NCBI GenBank assembly: GCA_021292165.1
Contig: CM037879.1
Location: 286,910,272-286,974,271 of the forward strand
Direction: 5' to 3'
Source of the DNA: Shinisaurus crocodilurus
Taxonomy: Eukaryota > Chordata > Lepidosauria > Squamata > Shinisauridae
DNA: 64,000 bases
Made by a program: the position numbers and the translations under genes. Numbering within the stretch: position 1 is the first letter of the stretch; each line of letters opens with the position of its first letter. This document shows positions 21,373-32,382 of the stretch, piece after piece. The notes below the pieces were generated by a model, which saw only the letters and a list, made by a program, of their open reading frames with translations, searched no databases and was not told where the DNA came from.

Positions 21373-21866
21373 TCCAGCACTTAAAAAAATAATTGCCATT
21401 ATATTACAAGGCCTTTGATGTCTGCTTTGCCCTTGCCCTTCAAAAAATGGCCCTTGAGCAAATTCCTATAGCTTCCCATCTTGAATAAATTGTATTTATG
21501 CCCTGTCCTATCCATGGGTTTACAGTATCCAGTTTTGTCCGCACACCACTCACTATGTCACTTGCACTACACCATCGTCCAGGATTCCAAGGTGTTTCTT
21601 TCCCACCCTGGCCACACAGGTTTCTAGACCCCCCTGGCAATTTGCTGAATTCCATATAAGAAGGAGATGAACCAAGCAAACACTGTGCCATCAGGCATCC
21701 AGAGAAAGCAAAGGTCCAAAGGCAGCAACTTCAGTTCTGGGTGGTGTGGGTGGCGGTTCTCTTTGCCAATGGTCTTCCCCTTCCCCCTGTGAGCCTTGAA
21801 GATGTGAGTGAGGCCCTGTCACAGCTGACACCCGTTGCTAGTGCCCAAGTAACATCACCATGTTGG

Positions 21867-22014
21867 TTTCATAGATGTCATAGAGTTGGAAGGGGCCTAG
21901 TACAAGGCCATCGAGTCCAACCCCCTGCTCAATGCAGGAAACTAGAGGAGGGGTCTCCCATCCAAGTTATAACCAGGCCTGACCCTGCTTAGCTTTCCAC
22001 ACTCAGGCAAGCTG
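21867..22014 (-). mobile_element. SINE with 5S-type head and CR1-type tail
   Basis: The minus strand has AAGCTAAGCAGGGTCAGG, CTTGGATGGGAGACC and TTGGACTCGATGGCCTTG, ending in TCTATGA-type tail units. Same structure as 17312-17470. The extreme 5' end is lost. Confidence 0.8.
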
Positions 22015-22213
22015 CAATCCTTAAACCTAGTTTTGTACAGGGGCAATTTTATAGTCCTTTAATTTCACTCTGTGGCAATAAAAATATGGGGAAATATGAA
22101 TTCTCCTGTTCCCCACTGCCACTCCATCGGTATTTTCCTAGATTTGAGCCAAATGTGGATAAAAACACATGTCTCTCCAACTACACCAGACGCACCGTTA
22201 GATGTAACCTCTT

Positions 22214-22227
22214 ATATCTATCTATCC

Positions 22228-22266
<39 letters not shown>

Positions 22267-22279
22267 GAGAGAGAGAGAG
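22214..22279 (+). repeat. (TCTA)n tetranucleotide tract followed by (GA)n
   Basis: About 13 TCTA units with one TCCA interruption, then a short GA run. Likely length-variable between individuals. Confidence 0.96.
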
Positions 22280-23026
22280 TGCCATGTGAGATTACTTCTG
22301 CCCTAATGGCTTAGGAAACATGTACACATAAGCTTCACAACAGGAACTTATGTTTTGTGGGATCTGTTGAAAGACAGCGAAGGAGTTCTCCAGTGGAGGT
22401 GAGGATTGTGCAAAATTTCTCAAGGGGAGTTCAAGGTGATTGCAGAACTTGCATTAGGTTGCGAATCCAGGCTTATCTCACGCAGGTCTCAATTTAGGGT
22501 TCCTCAACTGGGAAAATATAAAGTATTCTTGATTTGACTGCTGGGCTTATCCTTCACTTCTCGTCAGTCTCACAACACAAATCAAAGTTTATGAGCAGAA
22601 ACAGCAAATCTCTTCCCTTTTGCCAACACAGATGGACAACCTGTGGCCCATTGAGAAGCCACCAGGAAGCACGGCAAGCAGAGCGTGGACGTGAAAGAGG
22701 CCAGCCGCTGTTGGTCTTCAGCATCCCTTGAATATGGAGCTCACCTGGTTAACATGGGATGCTGGATCTCTCCTCCACAAATTTGTCTAATTTCCTCTTA
22801 AACCCTGCAAAGCTAGTAGCCATCAGTACATTTTCATGGCTGCAAATTCCAGGATTTAGAATAATGAGTATCCAGCGCCGATCGATTTCACTGGGTGTCA
22901 GGAATTGCAGGGTTCATGTGTGGCCACTGGCCAGCCTGTGTGCTGAACCACTGGACTGCAGGTAGAAATGTAAAATTTCCAAAAAAATTTCAAGCCGGGG
23001 CGGGGGGGAGCAGGTTTTTTTTCTAG

Positions 23027-23051
23027 GTGTGTGTGTGTGTGTGTGTGTGTG
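23027..23051 (+). repeat. (GT)n microsatellite
   Basis: Twelve GT units preceded by a G-rich run. Confidence 0.93.
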
Positions 23052-23151
23052 GAAAAAATAAATTGAGGAAAAATTGAAAGATGAACAATACTTTCTATTT
23101 TTATTTTTTTAGTGCTCTTTTCAGATCTAAAGTAACTTTGTTGCTTTAGGA

Positions 23152-23280
23152 CAAAGCCTTCCCCTCCAGATGTTTTGGACTTCAGCTCCCATCAGCCTGA
23201 GGCAGCATGTTCAATGGTCAAGGATGCTGGGCATAGTAGTAGTCCAAAGCATCTGGAGGGCACCAGGCTGGCAAAGATTG
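23152..23280. mobile_element. Palindromic hAT MITE, diverged copy
   Basis: Inner arms CTCCAGATGTTTTGGAC / GTCCAAAGCATCTGGAGGG. Flanks CTTTAGGA and CTTTAGAG agree at six of eight. The termini are eroded (CAAAGCC, AAGATTG). Confidence 0.65.
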
Positions 23281-23919
23281 CTTTAGAGACAAAAAGCAGC
23301 CTTTATGTTCCTAACGTCACAATCCTATGGGTCACGCCCTCGATGCTTGTGTAACCCCAAACTCGCAGGCTTATGAGCAGTCGATGTAGAGCGGGAGGAG
23401 CAGCGGAGTCGATCACTGCCTCCCTGCATCACCCGCTCTGCATTTTCACTAGATGGCCGGCCATCTAGCTGGGGCGCTTCGGAGCGGGAGGGAAGAAGGC
23501 TACAGGGGACACAGAAGAGCTCCTATCCTGGCCACTGCAGCCCACCGGAACTCCCCCTTTACCCACTCTCTGAGGCCTTTACATCTCTAACTGCAGGTGG
23601 CAGCTTCTCAGTGCCCTCAGGCCCTGGACTGACTCCACCCACCCAGGCTGGCCAATGGGTCCTCTTGGACAGGAAGGAGTATATAAGAGAACTTCCTGTT
23701 CAGCTGAGCCTTGCTTGGGCAACAGGATCTTCCTGGCATGGTTCTGTAGATTTGGTTATTCTCTGGCCCTGGCTTGCTCCTCAACTCTGCTGCCTGGCTC
23801 ATTCTGACTTGCCCTCCGGTGTTGAGTACAGACAGCTCCCATGACTCCTGGCTCACCCCCAGACTGCTGCCTACAGAACAGCCATGGCAGTGGGTAACCT
23901 CAGAAATGGGTCAAAAAAA

Positions 23920-24335
23920 TTTTAGAGATGGGAGAGCCGGGGATGCTGAAGCTCGCCAAATTTCCCCCAAACTTCACTTCAAAGCTCAGTTCAGGTTGCC
24001 CCCATTTTTGCTTCAACCTGGGTTTTTTGTGTGTGTTTTTTGCTTTGCTTTGTTCAAATGGAGAAAGTGCACATTTCAAACAGGGAAAGTGCATGTTTCT
24101 CAAAAGGGCACACTTTCCCCACATTGACTAAATCGTGAAAATGCAATTTTTGAAAAAGTGTGCATTTGGAAAAGTGCACATTTTTAAAGTGCACATTTTG
24201 CGCATGTGAATGCATGTTCAGGAATTTGCAAATGTTTTTGGAGAACATGTGCTCCTGTTCAGGGTTGCAAATAGAGCATTTTTTTTTAGTGATTTGTGAA
24301 CTGAAATGTGACTCTCATAAATCCCTAGACTCAGA
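23920..24335. repeat. AT-rich MITE-like element, AATGTGCA group
   Basis: It includes GGAAAGTGCATGTTTCTC, AAAGTGCACATTTTTAAAG and the terminus CTCATAAATCCCTAG. It is loosely palindromic throughout and non-coding. Confidence 0.5.
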
Positions 24336-25604
24336 CTGCTTTGTTCCAACTGCTTGATCCAACTTGTTCCAACTGCTTGTCCCTTTCCCTACCTTTTCCA
24401 GCTCTAGATACTCCTTTTTGAGATAGGTGCAACCAGTATTCCAAATATGGCCACAGCATAGATTTATATTAAGGCATTTGGCATTATATTACTGGCCTTT
24501 TTTATTTTTTCAAGCCTTTCTTAATAAACCCTAACGTGCATCGTGCCTTTTTCACTGCTTGCTGCACACAGAGTCAACATTTTCACTGAGCTACCCCAAC
24601 CCCAAGAACTCCAGTTCAGATCTCATCAGCATATGTGTGAAGTTGAATGCATACTAATTTGCATGCATACCAATTAATCCCTTTTGAAAGCTTTTCATTG
24701 TCAGCATGGACAAAAATCAAGAGCACTTTAGTACCGTGGGTCTGGAAGTGACTAAACCTCACTTGGAGTCTTGCAGCCAGATTGAAAACATGTTTACTCA
24801 GAAGTAAGCTTAAAGGGGACTCCCCCTGAGTTTGCTTTGGACTACATCGTCCAGTTGTAGGCACGCTATGCTCCCATTTTGCTGTCTGCTCAAAAAGACT
24901 TTCCAGATTTTTAATGTTTGCAAGGGGCTGCAAAACCTGTTTGATCAGGGAGTAAGTATACCAAGATAGGTGGTTTTGATTGTATACAATCCTGGGGTCA
25001 TATAATGTGTTGTCAAGAAAAAGCAGTTCACGGATTTGAACTACAAATTAACGCAACTAAACAGAGCATCTTGTCTTTTCCTTTCAACTTCTCAGCAATT
25101 CTGCTAGGAGGCTCACTCGAGCCAATCCTGCTGGTTTCAAGAAAATCTTCTTGAAACTTGAGGACTTTGGCATCATCCCTGGTGGAAACGGCAAAGCGAC
25201 ACAGGAGCTGGGATGACATAAGGCCGTCCTTTGATCACTAGCTGTTTGGCAGCGCATGGGACCGGCAGCTCCAGTTAAACCTCAGTCTCTTGGGTTCACT
25301 TTCAGAGACGGGAGCAGTCATCCTCCTTAAATCATGGCATCCTGACCTAAAATGAATCTCGCAATCCAAACAATCCCTAACTGGGGCCGTTGTTCTCCGG
25401 GTCAGAGAGTTAGAAGGAGAGCAAACAGAAAGGGATCCTTGCGCCAGTGCTGTACCTCTACCCCAAGGCACCCCACATGATCCAGGTCCCAATGAGTCAC
25501 AGGGCAGGCACAAAGGGCAAAGGGAAGGCACAACAATCAAAGGACAGGCACAACCGAGAAGTCGCCCTGCCCTGCATAGCAGCAGAACGTTGGCACTCCA
25601 GCGG

Positions 25605-25850
25605 GACCCCCGCCGACAAGAGCTTCCTGTATTTGCTCCTCCTCTTCACCGTTGCAACCCGCTTGTTCATCTGCTTCTCGTTCCAGCAAGTAAAAAAAGT
25701 GGTGGTGAGAAGAACGAGCAGGAGATGCTGCTCTCTGCTTGCTGGCCGGCTCTCTCCCTGCCAAGTGAGCAGGTGGAAGCAATGATAAGGAAGAGAGGAG
25801 GAGCAACAGGAGCTGGTGATGATGGCGGTGACTGAGAAGGTAGATTCACC
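25605..25850 (-). repeat. Unclassified dispersed repeat R, copy 2
   Basis: Complement of the 3720-3985 repeat. On the minus strand it has CTACCTTCTCAGTCACC, CTTCTCACCACCAC, then AGCAGATGAACAAGCGGG and GAGGAGCAAATACAGGAAGC. The copies differ by several small insertions. A 210-codon minus-strand frame covers it, but has no recognisable domain. Confidence 0.55.
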
Positions 25851-25954
25851 GGGAAGAGGGAGCCCACTGAGGCTGCCTTCCCCAAGGGCCCTCAAAAAGC
25901 TAGGGCTGGCACTACACAGCAGCACTGAATCTTGGAGGCTTCCCCTCCCACTGC

Positions 25955-26050
25955 AATCCCAAAGCTCAGCGGAAGAGCTCATGGTTTGGGACGCAGAAAG
26001 ACCCAGGTTCAGTCCTTGGCAACTCCAGTGGAAAGAGCATGAGTAGGAAG
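25955..26050 (+). mobile_element. tRNA-derived SINE fragment
   Basis: A-box-like AAAGCTCAGCGGAAGAG and B-box-like GGTTCAGTCCTTGGC in tRNA spacing. Same family as 14620-14782 (minus) and 32383-32545. Confidence 0.6.
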
Positions 26051-26293
26051 GCCGGGGAAGACGTCTGCTGGATGGATGACTGGCGTGACGTATGTACGGG
26101 TAGGAAATTCCTTGCTTTCTGATTTTCATGCCAACTTACCAGATCCGCATTTCCCAAGCCTAAACACGAACCGCAATGCATTTGCCACTGAAATCTGTGC
26201 ATTTTCGGAGCTTGCAATGCAGTTCACAAAAAAGTGCAAAAAATATATAAATGCCTTCACTTCCTCACCAAAAGCACACAAATAATGCATGTA

Positions 26294-26551
26294 CAATCAT
26301 GCCTTGGACTTGAGAGCATAATTCGTTCCGGAAACGTGCTTGTAATCCAAAACACTCTTATATCAAAACGAACCCCCCCAAAAAAAAATTTACAGAGATT
26401 TTTAATTTAAGCCGTACTACAGTACTTGTATTGCAAGACGTCACTTGTATATCAAGTAAAAAATAAATAAATAAATATTTAAAAATTTAAAAATTTGCTT
26501 GTCTTGCAAAATGCTCTCAAACCAAGTTACTTGCAATCCAAGGTCTTACTG
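26294..26551 (-). mobile_element. Tc1/mariner-type MITE, copy 1
   Basis: 258 bases flanked by TA on both sides. Ends CAATCATGCCTTGGACTTG and GCAATCCAAGGTCTTACTG. Inner halves include GCATAATTCGTTCCGGAAAC and TTTGCTTGTCTTGC. An AAATA expansion sits inside. Copy 2 is inverted at 38259-38510. Confidence 0.82.
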
Positions 26552-26874
26552 TATTTCAACAAATGCACAGTAAAACGTGTATATTCTGAAAAATACAGAC
26601 AGAAAAGGCATACACATATGTATATTCTTTGGGTACAGGCATAAACATGTGTATGTTTGCAAAAGCATGCACAAAAATGTATACCTTAAAAAATGCATTG
26701 TATACAAAGAGGCCCAGATAAATCTGTACAAATATACATGCGAATGAATAAAGAAATCACAATCTGATGTGGAAATGAGACGACGGAAAGAAATTAAACC
26801 GGAAAGGAATTAAACTTGACAGATTCACCCATTCCTAGTAGGATGCAATATAAAGGAGCTTCTGACATCTAGAT

Positions 26875-27386
26875 CAGGGGTGGGCAATTTCTGCAGCCCC
26901 CTGGAATCCACTGGGGGCTGCACCCCTCCCCACTGCAAGCCAGTGTGGCGTAGTGGTTAAAGTGTTGGCCTGGGACTCGGGAGATCCAGGTTCAAGTCCA
27001 CACTAGGCCACGAACCTCACTGGGTGACTTTGGGCCAGTCATTGACTCTCAGCCTGACCTACCTCACAGGGTTGTTGTGAGGATAAAGTGGAGAGGAGGA
27101 GGAGGAGCCGCCAAGCCGCCTTGGGTTCCTTGCAGGAAAAAAGGCGGGATATAAATATAATGAATGAATAAATAAATAAATAAAGCAAGCAACATTGCTC
27201 CCACTGTGTTGCCTATTTTGCATCTGAAATTCAGCCCAGAAGCCTTGTTTGGAAGGGAAATCACCACTTTCTTTGCGCCCACAGCAGATTTGGAGGCAGT
27301 GGGTGGTGGTGGTGGTGGTGGTAGGGATCACAAAAATGACCAGGGGCAACACATGCAGCCCGTGGGCCATACGTTACCCACCCCTG
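26875..27386. mobile_element. hAT-like MITE, CAGGGGTGGGCAA family, split by a SINE
   Basis: Ends CAGGGGTGGGCAATTT and ACGTTACCCACCCCTG, with a perfect 8-bp duplication ATCTAGAT (26867-26874, 27387-27394). The site is an NTCTAGAN word. A Sauria SINE sits inside and is therefore younger. A GGT run lies at about 27300-27321. Confidence 0.92.
26937..27184 (+). mobile_element. Sauria SINE, copy 2, nested in a hAT-like MITE
   Basis: Full-length: head CCAGTGTGGCGTAGTGG, B box GGTTCAAGTCC, body CTCACTGGGTGACTTTGG, and tail GGCGGGATATAAATATAATG then AAATA units. A short duplication GCAAG flanks it. Confidence 0.92.
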
Positions 27387-27452
27387 ATCTAGATAGACAG
27401 TTCATTACAAACCATAGGTATGCATCAGGGAGGAGAAAGTTGAAGGACTTAC

Positions 27453-27643
27453 TTCCATGATCTTGGGATTCGTGCACTTGCCTCCTGTACCCGAGAGCTC
27501 TAGCCACCGGTTCTCAAGGACAGGACAATGGTGCTTCAGCGTGCATTGACTGAGGTCTTCGCACCAGCCACATTCATAGTCTGGATCCGCCTTCAGGCAC
27601 AGGCCGCAGCTGTCTCGCATCGCTCCACATTTGTACAGGTGGA
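27453..27643 (-). CDS. PLXNA4: Plexin-A4-like exon encoding the third PSI domain
   Basis: Internal exon of 191 bases. Its acceptor reads CTCCCAACAG and its donor GTAAGT. It starts with two bases that complete Val, then 63 codons, and ends in phase 0. The product begins VHLYKCGAMRDSCGLCLKAD and continues with CGWC, QCTLKHHC and WLELSG, ending KCTNPKIME. Eight cysteines in PSI spacing and the CGWC motif identify a plexin-semaphorin-integrin domain, a small disulphide knot that orients the neighbouring domains. From memory it is close to human plexin-A4 PSI3, with several substitutions in the middle (the CEDLSQC stretch), so it is somewhat more divergent than the flanking exons. Intron lengths are about 1.4 kb upstream and 8.3 kb downstream. 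Confidence 0.95.
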
Positions 27644-29023
27644 CTGTTGGGAGAGGGCAAGACAGGCATCCTGAAGAGCTGTGACATTTTACACCGAGGA
27701 AGTGTGTCGTGTCTGGTTGAGTAAAGGCAGGGGTGAGTGGGAGGGAACAGCATGACGGACGGTGGCATAGGAGCAGAACGGAAGACGAATCTTCAGCCAA
27801 ATCATGCAGCCGGCAAATCGAATTCTGATTTAAAAACTTGAAATGATACCCTGACTCAGCCCCCCCCCCCAAAACCTTTTTGGACCTGTGGGCACCTTTG
27901 GGGATTTGAGAGATGTCTGTGGGCACCACCACAAAATGGCTCCCGTGGAGGATGTGGCTAGTCACATAATGTCTACCACAGGGGTCTGGTTAGTCAGACG
28001 TGAGCTAAAGAGCGGGGGCAAGAAATAATGAGGCTAGGGGTTTGGGGAAGGCGTAATAGGGGGTAGAAGGGAGAGAAAGAGCAAGGCTACTAGGGATGGG
28101 CAAACATGCAACGTTCGAGATTGCCAGGATTCTCTAAGCATCATCTCACTGCTTGTCTCATTCCCAATTCCTGCTCGCGTTTGTGATTGCTTCTTGCTCT
28201 GCTGCACGAATGAGAAACTTGCACAAATTGAGCAGCGACTGAACGGAAGATTTGTGCAAAATCTCCCCCAATTTGCACAGATTTCCTAATTGGTGCAAAT
28301 TTCCTCCATAAACTAAAGTGGGGCTGATTCAGTCCACTGAGGAATATTGTGCAAATTGAACTGGGAATTGGTCATGAGACGAACGCGAGCACGTGTTCGA
28401 CAATTAACGAACATTTTCAGCGGACACATCCTCACACTCGCATTTGGAGCTTCAAAGGGGGCCTGCTCACATGTTTTACAAGCAAAAACTATTTTTTTGC
28501 CACCGTTTTAACTCCCTTTTTGTCACCTGTGAACGAGTTGTTGAAATGGAGTGGGACACTTTAGCCTGGTCTTATTTCTTACGATTGTACTATGAGTTGT
28601 ATTTTGAAGAGGAAGAAGAACAAAAACTTTGGTCATGAACACGTTTGGGTGCCATGTGACTGGCAGGGAGCATGGCCTATGCCTTAGATGCACAAAGAAA
28701 CAAACAAAATGCCAGAGCTCTGGTTTTCTGAACTGATCAGAGCTGAGTTACTGGTAACTTTAAATGAAATGAGCCATCCTGTCAAGAGGATTTGGAGAAT
28801 GGAAAAGCCAAGTTAAAATACACAGCTGAGGGGCTTTAATTTTCAGGTGGAGGGGGGAAGAGAGAGAGAGACGAGAACAAAAATTAGTAATTTCCAGGGA
28901 ACATAAATAAAGCCCTGTGGTAGATGGTGAAAGGAAGCAGCGACTGCTTTGTTAGGCGTATGGAGTGATGCGGCCCGTTGCTAAGGTTACCACTTCCAAG
29001 GACAAGTTGAAATGATTCGTTAC
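27644..29023 (-). other. Intron between the pre-PSI3 and PSI3 exons
   Basis: About 1.4 kb, GTAACG to CTCCCAACAG. It includes a diverged MITE-type element from 28091 to about 28490. The part at 28650-29000, next to the exon, is non-repetitive to my eye and could be conserved noncoding sequence, but I cannot test that. Confidence 0.8.
28091..28490. mobile_element. MITE-like element beginning TAGGGATGGGCAAAC
   Basis: It includes AGGATTCTCTAAGCATC, CTCACTGCTTGTCTC, GAGACGAACGCGAGC and CATTTTCAGCGGACAC. These are shared with 11310, 48555 and 52604. Target duplications were not found. Confidence 0.6.
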
Positions 29024-29120
29024 CTTTGTTCTGAGCTGGGTTGTCAATGTTGAAATTCCCATTCCACACGACTGTCAACTCCACTGGCAGGCTGTTAATC
29101 TCCATCCCGTCATAAGAATA
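29024..29120 (-). CDS. PLXNA4: Plexin-A4-like exon, linker upstream of PSI3
   Basis: Internal exon of 97 bases and the most 5' coding exon I can find. It follows an acceptor reading CTACCTTTAG and ends at an AAAG/GTAACG donor. It starts in phase 0 and encodes 32 residues plus one base, including [18 protein letters not shown] and PAQNK. In class A plexins this segment lies in the extracellular stalk just before the third PSI domain. The one leftover base joins the next exon to make Val. From memory human plexin-A4 is nearly the same here, which is my main ground for choosing A4 over A1, A2 or A3. The protein is a type I membrane co-receptor for class 3 semaphorins acting with neuropilins; that role is family knowledge. 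The preceding exon should lie above 29120, but I could not find it up to 64000. Confidence 0.9.
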
Positions 29121-29660
29121 CTAAAGGTAGGGGAAGCAAAGTACAGGATAAAATAAAGCAAACAAACAAATTGCCCACCTGCTGCTCCGGCTACTGGAAT
29201 GGGAGGAACGAGCTTGACAACTGTTGCATTTTTAAACAAGCACACAGAAACGCACACCCACAGCCGCGCAGCAACTCACCAGAGGGATGGCATTCTGATA
29301 CAAATACACACACACAGTGTGAGAATTTTGCTCATCAGAAAGCTCCCGCCTCCCACAGGAATTCCTCAGATGCCGCACCTCAGGTGGGAGCCCAAACCCC
29401 CCGGTTCTCTTTGCATTGTGGGTAAAGGATGAGCAGTTGGCTGATGGCAGGATCTTTTTGTGATCTCTCCTTTGGTGGAATCCTGCACATGGTCTGAGGG
29501 CACATGAAACAGTCCCCTTGCTGATGCTTGGGTCTGGTCATTGCCTGGATGGGAGACCACAAGGACACCGTTCCATGTATGCCACCTTGGCTGTGTGGCC
29601 ATTTTGTCATACTCCTGTGGCTACGTAGACAGAGAGCTGCTGTTCTTTGCATTGTGTTGC

Positions 29661-30407
29661 TAGGGATGCATGAGAAATTTGTTTCAGTTCATTTATGAGC
29701 AGAACTGACCCCATTCTCACCTCCTGAATCCAAATGCAAGCAAGCACATTATTGCGGACTAAGCTCAAACATTTCCGGGGTTACGATGCTGCTTAAGGGG
29801 GTGGGGCAGAGCTGCATTTGAAAACTGCGAACATTAGAAAAATATGCATGAAAAAGGCATCCTTTTTTTAAAAAAAAGTGTGCACAGAATGCCTGAATCA
29901 ATGGGAGAAGATTGAGTAATCTTGACTGTGTGCCCAAGGACGTGCCCAAGCACAGAACTATGTGTGCGTGCACCTACTTTTTGTGCTTATTTTTCCAAAT
30001 GTACACATCAATCGTGCACAACTTAGAAATGGATGCATTGTTCCCCCGTTGATTAAAGCATATTTGTACACATTTTGCAAATCTATGCATTTTTTTTCAT
30101 GCACATTTTTCAAATGTACGCATGCTCTAGAACAGTGTTCTCCAACCTTGGGTCCTCATATGTTTTTGGCCTACAACTCCCAGCATGCCCCAGCCAGCGT
30201 AGCTGGCTAGGGCATGCTGGGAGTTGTAGGCCAAAAACATATGGGGACCCAAGGTTGGAGAACACTGCTGTAGAACATATGGCAAGCTCGGAAACGCACG
30301 GACTTCGACCACAGATGGCACCCGAGTCCATGTTCGGTCTGGAAGGTGCAAACTGGATAAATCCTGATCAAAAATGGACTGAAATGAATTTCCCATACAT
30401 CTCTTAT
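29661..30407. mobile_element. AT-rich TAGGGATG element split by a palindromic MITE
   Basis: The left end reads TAGGGATGCATGAGAAATTTG and the right part GAATTTCCCATACATCTC. The MITE at 30133-30267 lies inside. The right part has CTTCGACCACAGATGGC and TTCGGTCTGGAAGGTGCAAA, also seen at 20090-20150, 45740-45800 and 55960-56000. Confidence 0.6.
30133..30267. mobile_element. Palindromic hAT MITE, CAGTGTTCTCCAACC family, copy 3
   Basis: 135 bases and near-perfect inverted arms around AGCGTAGCTGGC. Flanks CTCTAGAA (30125-30132) and CTGTAGAA (30268-30275) match at seven of eight. Confidence 0.9.
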
Positions 30408-30726
30408 TCTGATATGGATACAAGCCGGGCTGAGCTTCGAGGTGGAACTTGGGGAAGCTCCATGAGCTTGAGTTTTGCTGATTTCCACATCCCTCACGAG
30501 TTCTAGCTCTGCCCGCTGCTCCTCTTTGCTAGGGATAGGAGAATCTGTCAAATTCAATTTTGCTCAGGTTCTCAGTATTCCACCGCGGAGGTAATTTGAT
30601 CCCAGTTCTGCATCAGTTTGCAGAAATTATATTTTTACTCTGTATGAAAATTCATATGTATTTCCATGCATATTTTTCAAAAAAATATGTGATTTTATGT
30701 GTGTGTGTGTATGTGTGTGTGTGTAC

Positions 30727-31515
30727 CAGGGATGTTGAAGAGTCCTTGGTCTCGAGTCACGAGTCGAGTCACGAGTCTTTGGACCCGAGTCTCGAGTCCG
30801 AGTCCGAGTCCTTGGTCCAAAATGGTGACTCACGAGTCACGAGTCCTGAGTCACTCCCAAAACTGACTCCACGAGTCCCTATTAAAATCAATGGGGTTTT
30901 AAACAAACCCCAGCAAAATAAGGCTACTTCAGATGTGTGGCTTAAATAAATTCTAGGCACAAGTGTGCCTTTTTATTTCAAAACTCTGCAACTGATTTTG
31001 GCAAGAACAGACCAGGCAGACAAACCCAAAATAACCAGGCAGGCAGAGGAGGCAGGGAACCCCAAAGCAGGCAGGCAGAGGCCTTTGTCTTGGACAATTC
31101 AACTGTTGAACAGGTCAAGAAGAGACCAGGCAGGCAGAGGAGGCTGGGAACCCCAGACAGGCAGGCAGAGGCAGCCAAACCCAAAATGTCTGACCCTAAC
31201 CCAAACCCCCCACAACAACACATCAATCAAAATAAATCTCAACACATCGTTGGGGCTGCGCTCCTGGTAGCTGTCCATAGTGGCCGAGCAGCGGCGCGCC
31301 TCGCTTCCATGCGCTCTTCACCGGTGATCGCGCTCCTTCTGGCACAGCCAGAAGACTCGTCAACAGCCCAGGGATGTTGACGAGTCCTTGGTCTCGAGTC
31401 CCGAGTCGAGTCTCGAGTCCCATTAAAAATATTGGGACTCGAGTCCGAGTCGAGTCAGAGGGGGGACTCAGTCCGACTCACGAGTCGAGTCCTCGAGTCC
31501 GAGTCCCCATCCCTG
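30727..31515 (+). mobile_element. hAT-like non-autonomous element, copy B, inverted relative to copy A
   Basis: 789 bases from CAGGGATGTTGAAGAG to CCCCATCCCTG. Flanks are GTGTGTAC (30719-30726) and GTGTGTTC (31516-31523), a duplication with one mismatch made inside a GT microsatellite. The central frame of 101 codons is the same as copy A's apart from one residue. This points to recent copying from one source, but there is no transposase domain in it. Confidence 0.85.
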
Positions 31516-31544
31516 GTGTGTTCGTACACATGGCAAGTGATGAT

Positions 31545-32088
31545 AGGCCTCATCTTCAGTACTGCGTCCAGTTCTGGGCACCACACTGTAAGAAGGACGT
31601 AGACAAACTGGAAAGGGTTCAGAGGAGGGCAACGAAGATGATAAAGGGACTGGAAACAAGGCCCTATGAGGAGAGACTGAAAGAACTGGGCATGTTTAGC
31701 CTCCAGAAGAGGAGACTGAAGGGAGATATGATTGCACTCTTCCAGTACTTGAAGGGTTGTCACACAGGGGAGGGCCAGGATCTCTTCTCGATCATCCCAG
31801 TTTGCAGGACACGGAATAATGGGCTCAAGTTACAGGAACCTAGATTCCACCTAAACATCAGGAAAAATTTCCTGACTGTCAGAGCAATAAGACAATGGAA
31901 CCAACTACCTAGGGCGGTGGTGGGCTCTCCCACTCTGGAGGCATTCAAGGTGCGGCTGGACAGCCATCTGTCGGGGATGCTTTGACCTGGATTCCTGCAT
32001 TGAGCGGGGGGTTGGACTCGATGGCCTGGTAGACCTCTTCCAACTCTACTTTTCTATGATTCTATGATTCTATGATTCTATTCTATGA
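31545..32088 (+). mobile_element. CR1 LINE 3' end with ORF2 remnant
   Basis: The longest CR1 frame here: remnants [40 protein letters not shown] and [20 protein letters not shown], with [20 protein letters not shown] at the end. It is followed by GGTTGGACTCGATGGCC and several ATTCTATG units. This is the C-terminal part of ORF2 only, without endonuclease or catalytic core. The frame is open over about 170 codons, so the copy is fairly young. Confidence 0.92.
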
Positions 32089-32382
32089 TTTCCTACCCTG
32101 CCTTGAATAAAGCATTTGTGTGCTTATTTTCCCAAACATGCACATTTTTTGTACACACCATTTCAAATGTACTCATTTTTGTGTGCACTTTGTCAAACCG
32201 CTGTGTTTTTAATTTGGGTGTTTTTTTTTTGGGTGGGGGCAAAAACTTCGGGTAGATATGCATTCCAATGTCTAACTGCATTCTGCTTCATTTTCAGATT
32301 CAGGAACTGTGTGAATTTTGTACGTTCATGCTCAAATGCAAACCATACAAATTACTCGCCCATCCATCCTTTCCCTTTGGGA

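Larger units (their letters stand above)
19147..27452 (-). other. Intron between the PSI3 and IPT1 exons
   Basis: About 8.3 kb between GTAAGT and TTCCCCTAG. It is densely filled with repeats that are listed separately. Bases 22270-23015, 23290-23910 and 24340-25600 are the main stretches where I recognise nothing beyond short simple repeats and a possible copy of the inverted repeat near 24780-24870. Confidence 0.85.

Noticed and set aside
25028..25219. Minus-strand frame of 63 codons considered as an additional exon
   Set aside because: It resembles no plexin segment, and the flanking exons (27453 and 18995) already join in phase with nothing missing between PSI3 and IPT1.
25497..26129. A 210-codon minus-strand frame
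   Set aside because: It spans an unclassified repeat and a tRNA-derived SINE fragment, lacks any recognisable domain, and its second half matches the inverted repeat at 3720-3985.
31374..31985. A 203-codon frame taken as a host gene
   Set aside because: It begins in the hAT-like element and continues into the C-terminal part of CR1 ORF2; the join is accidental.
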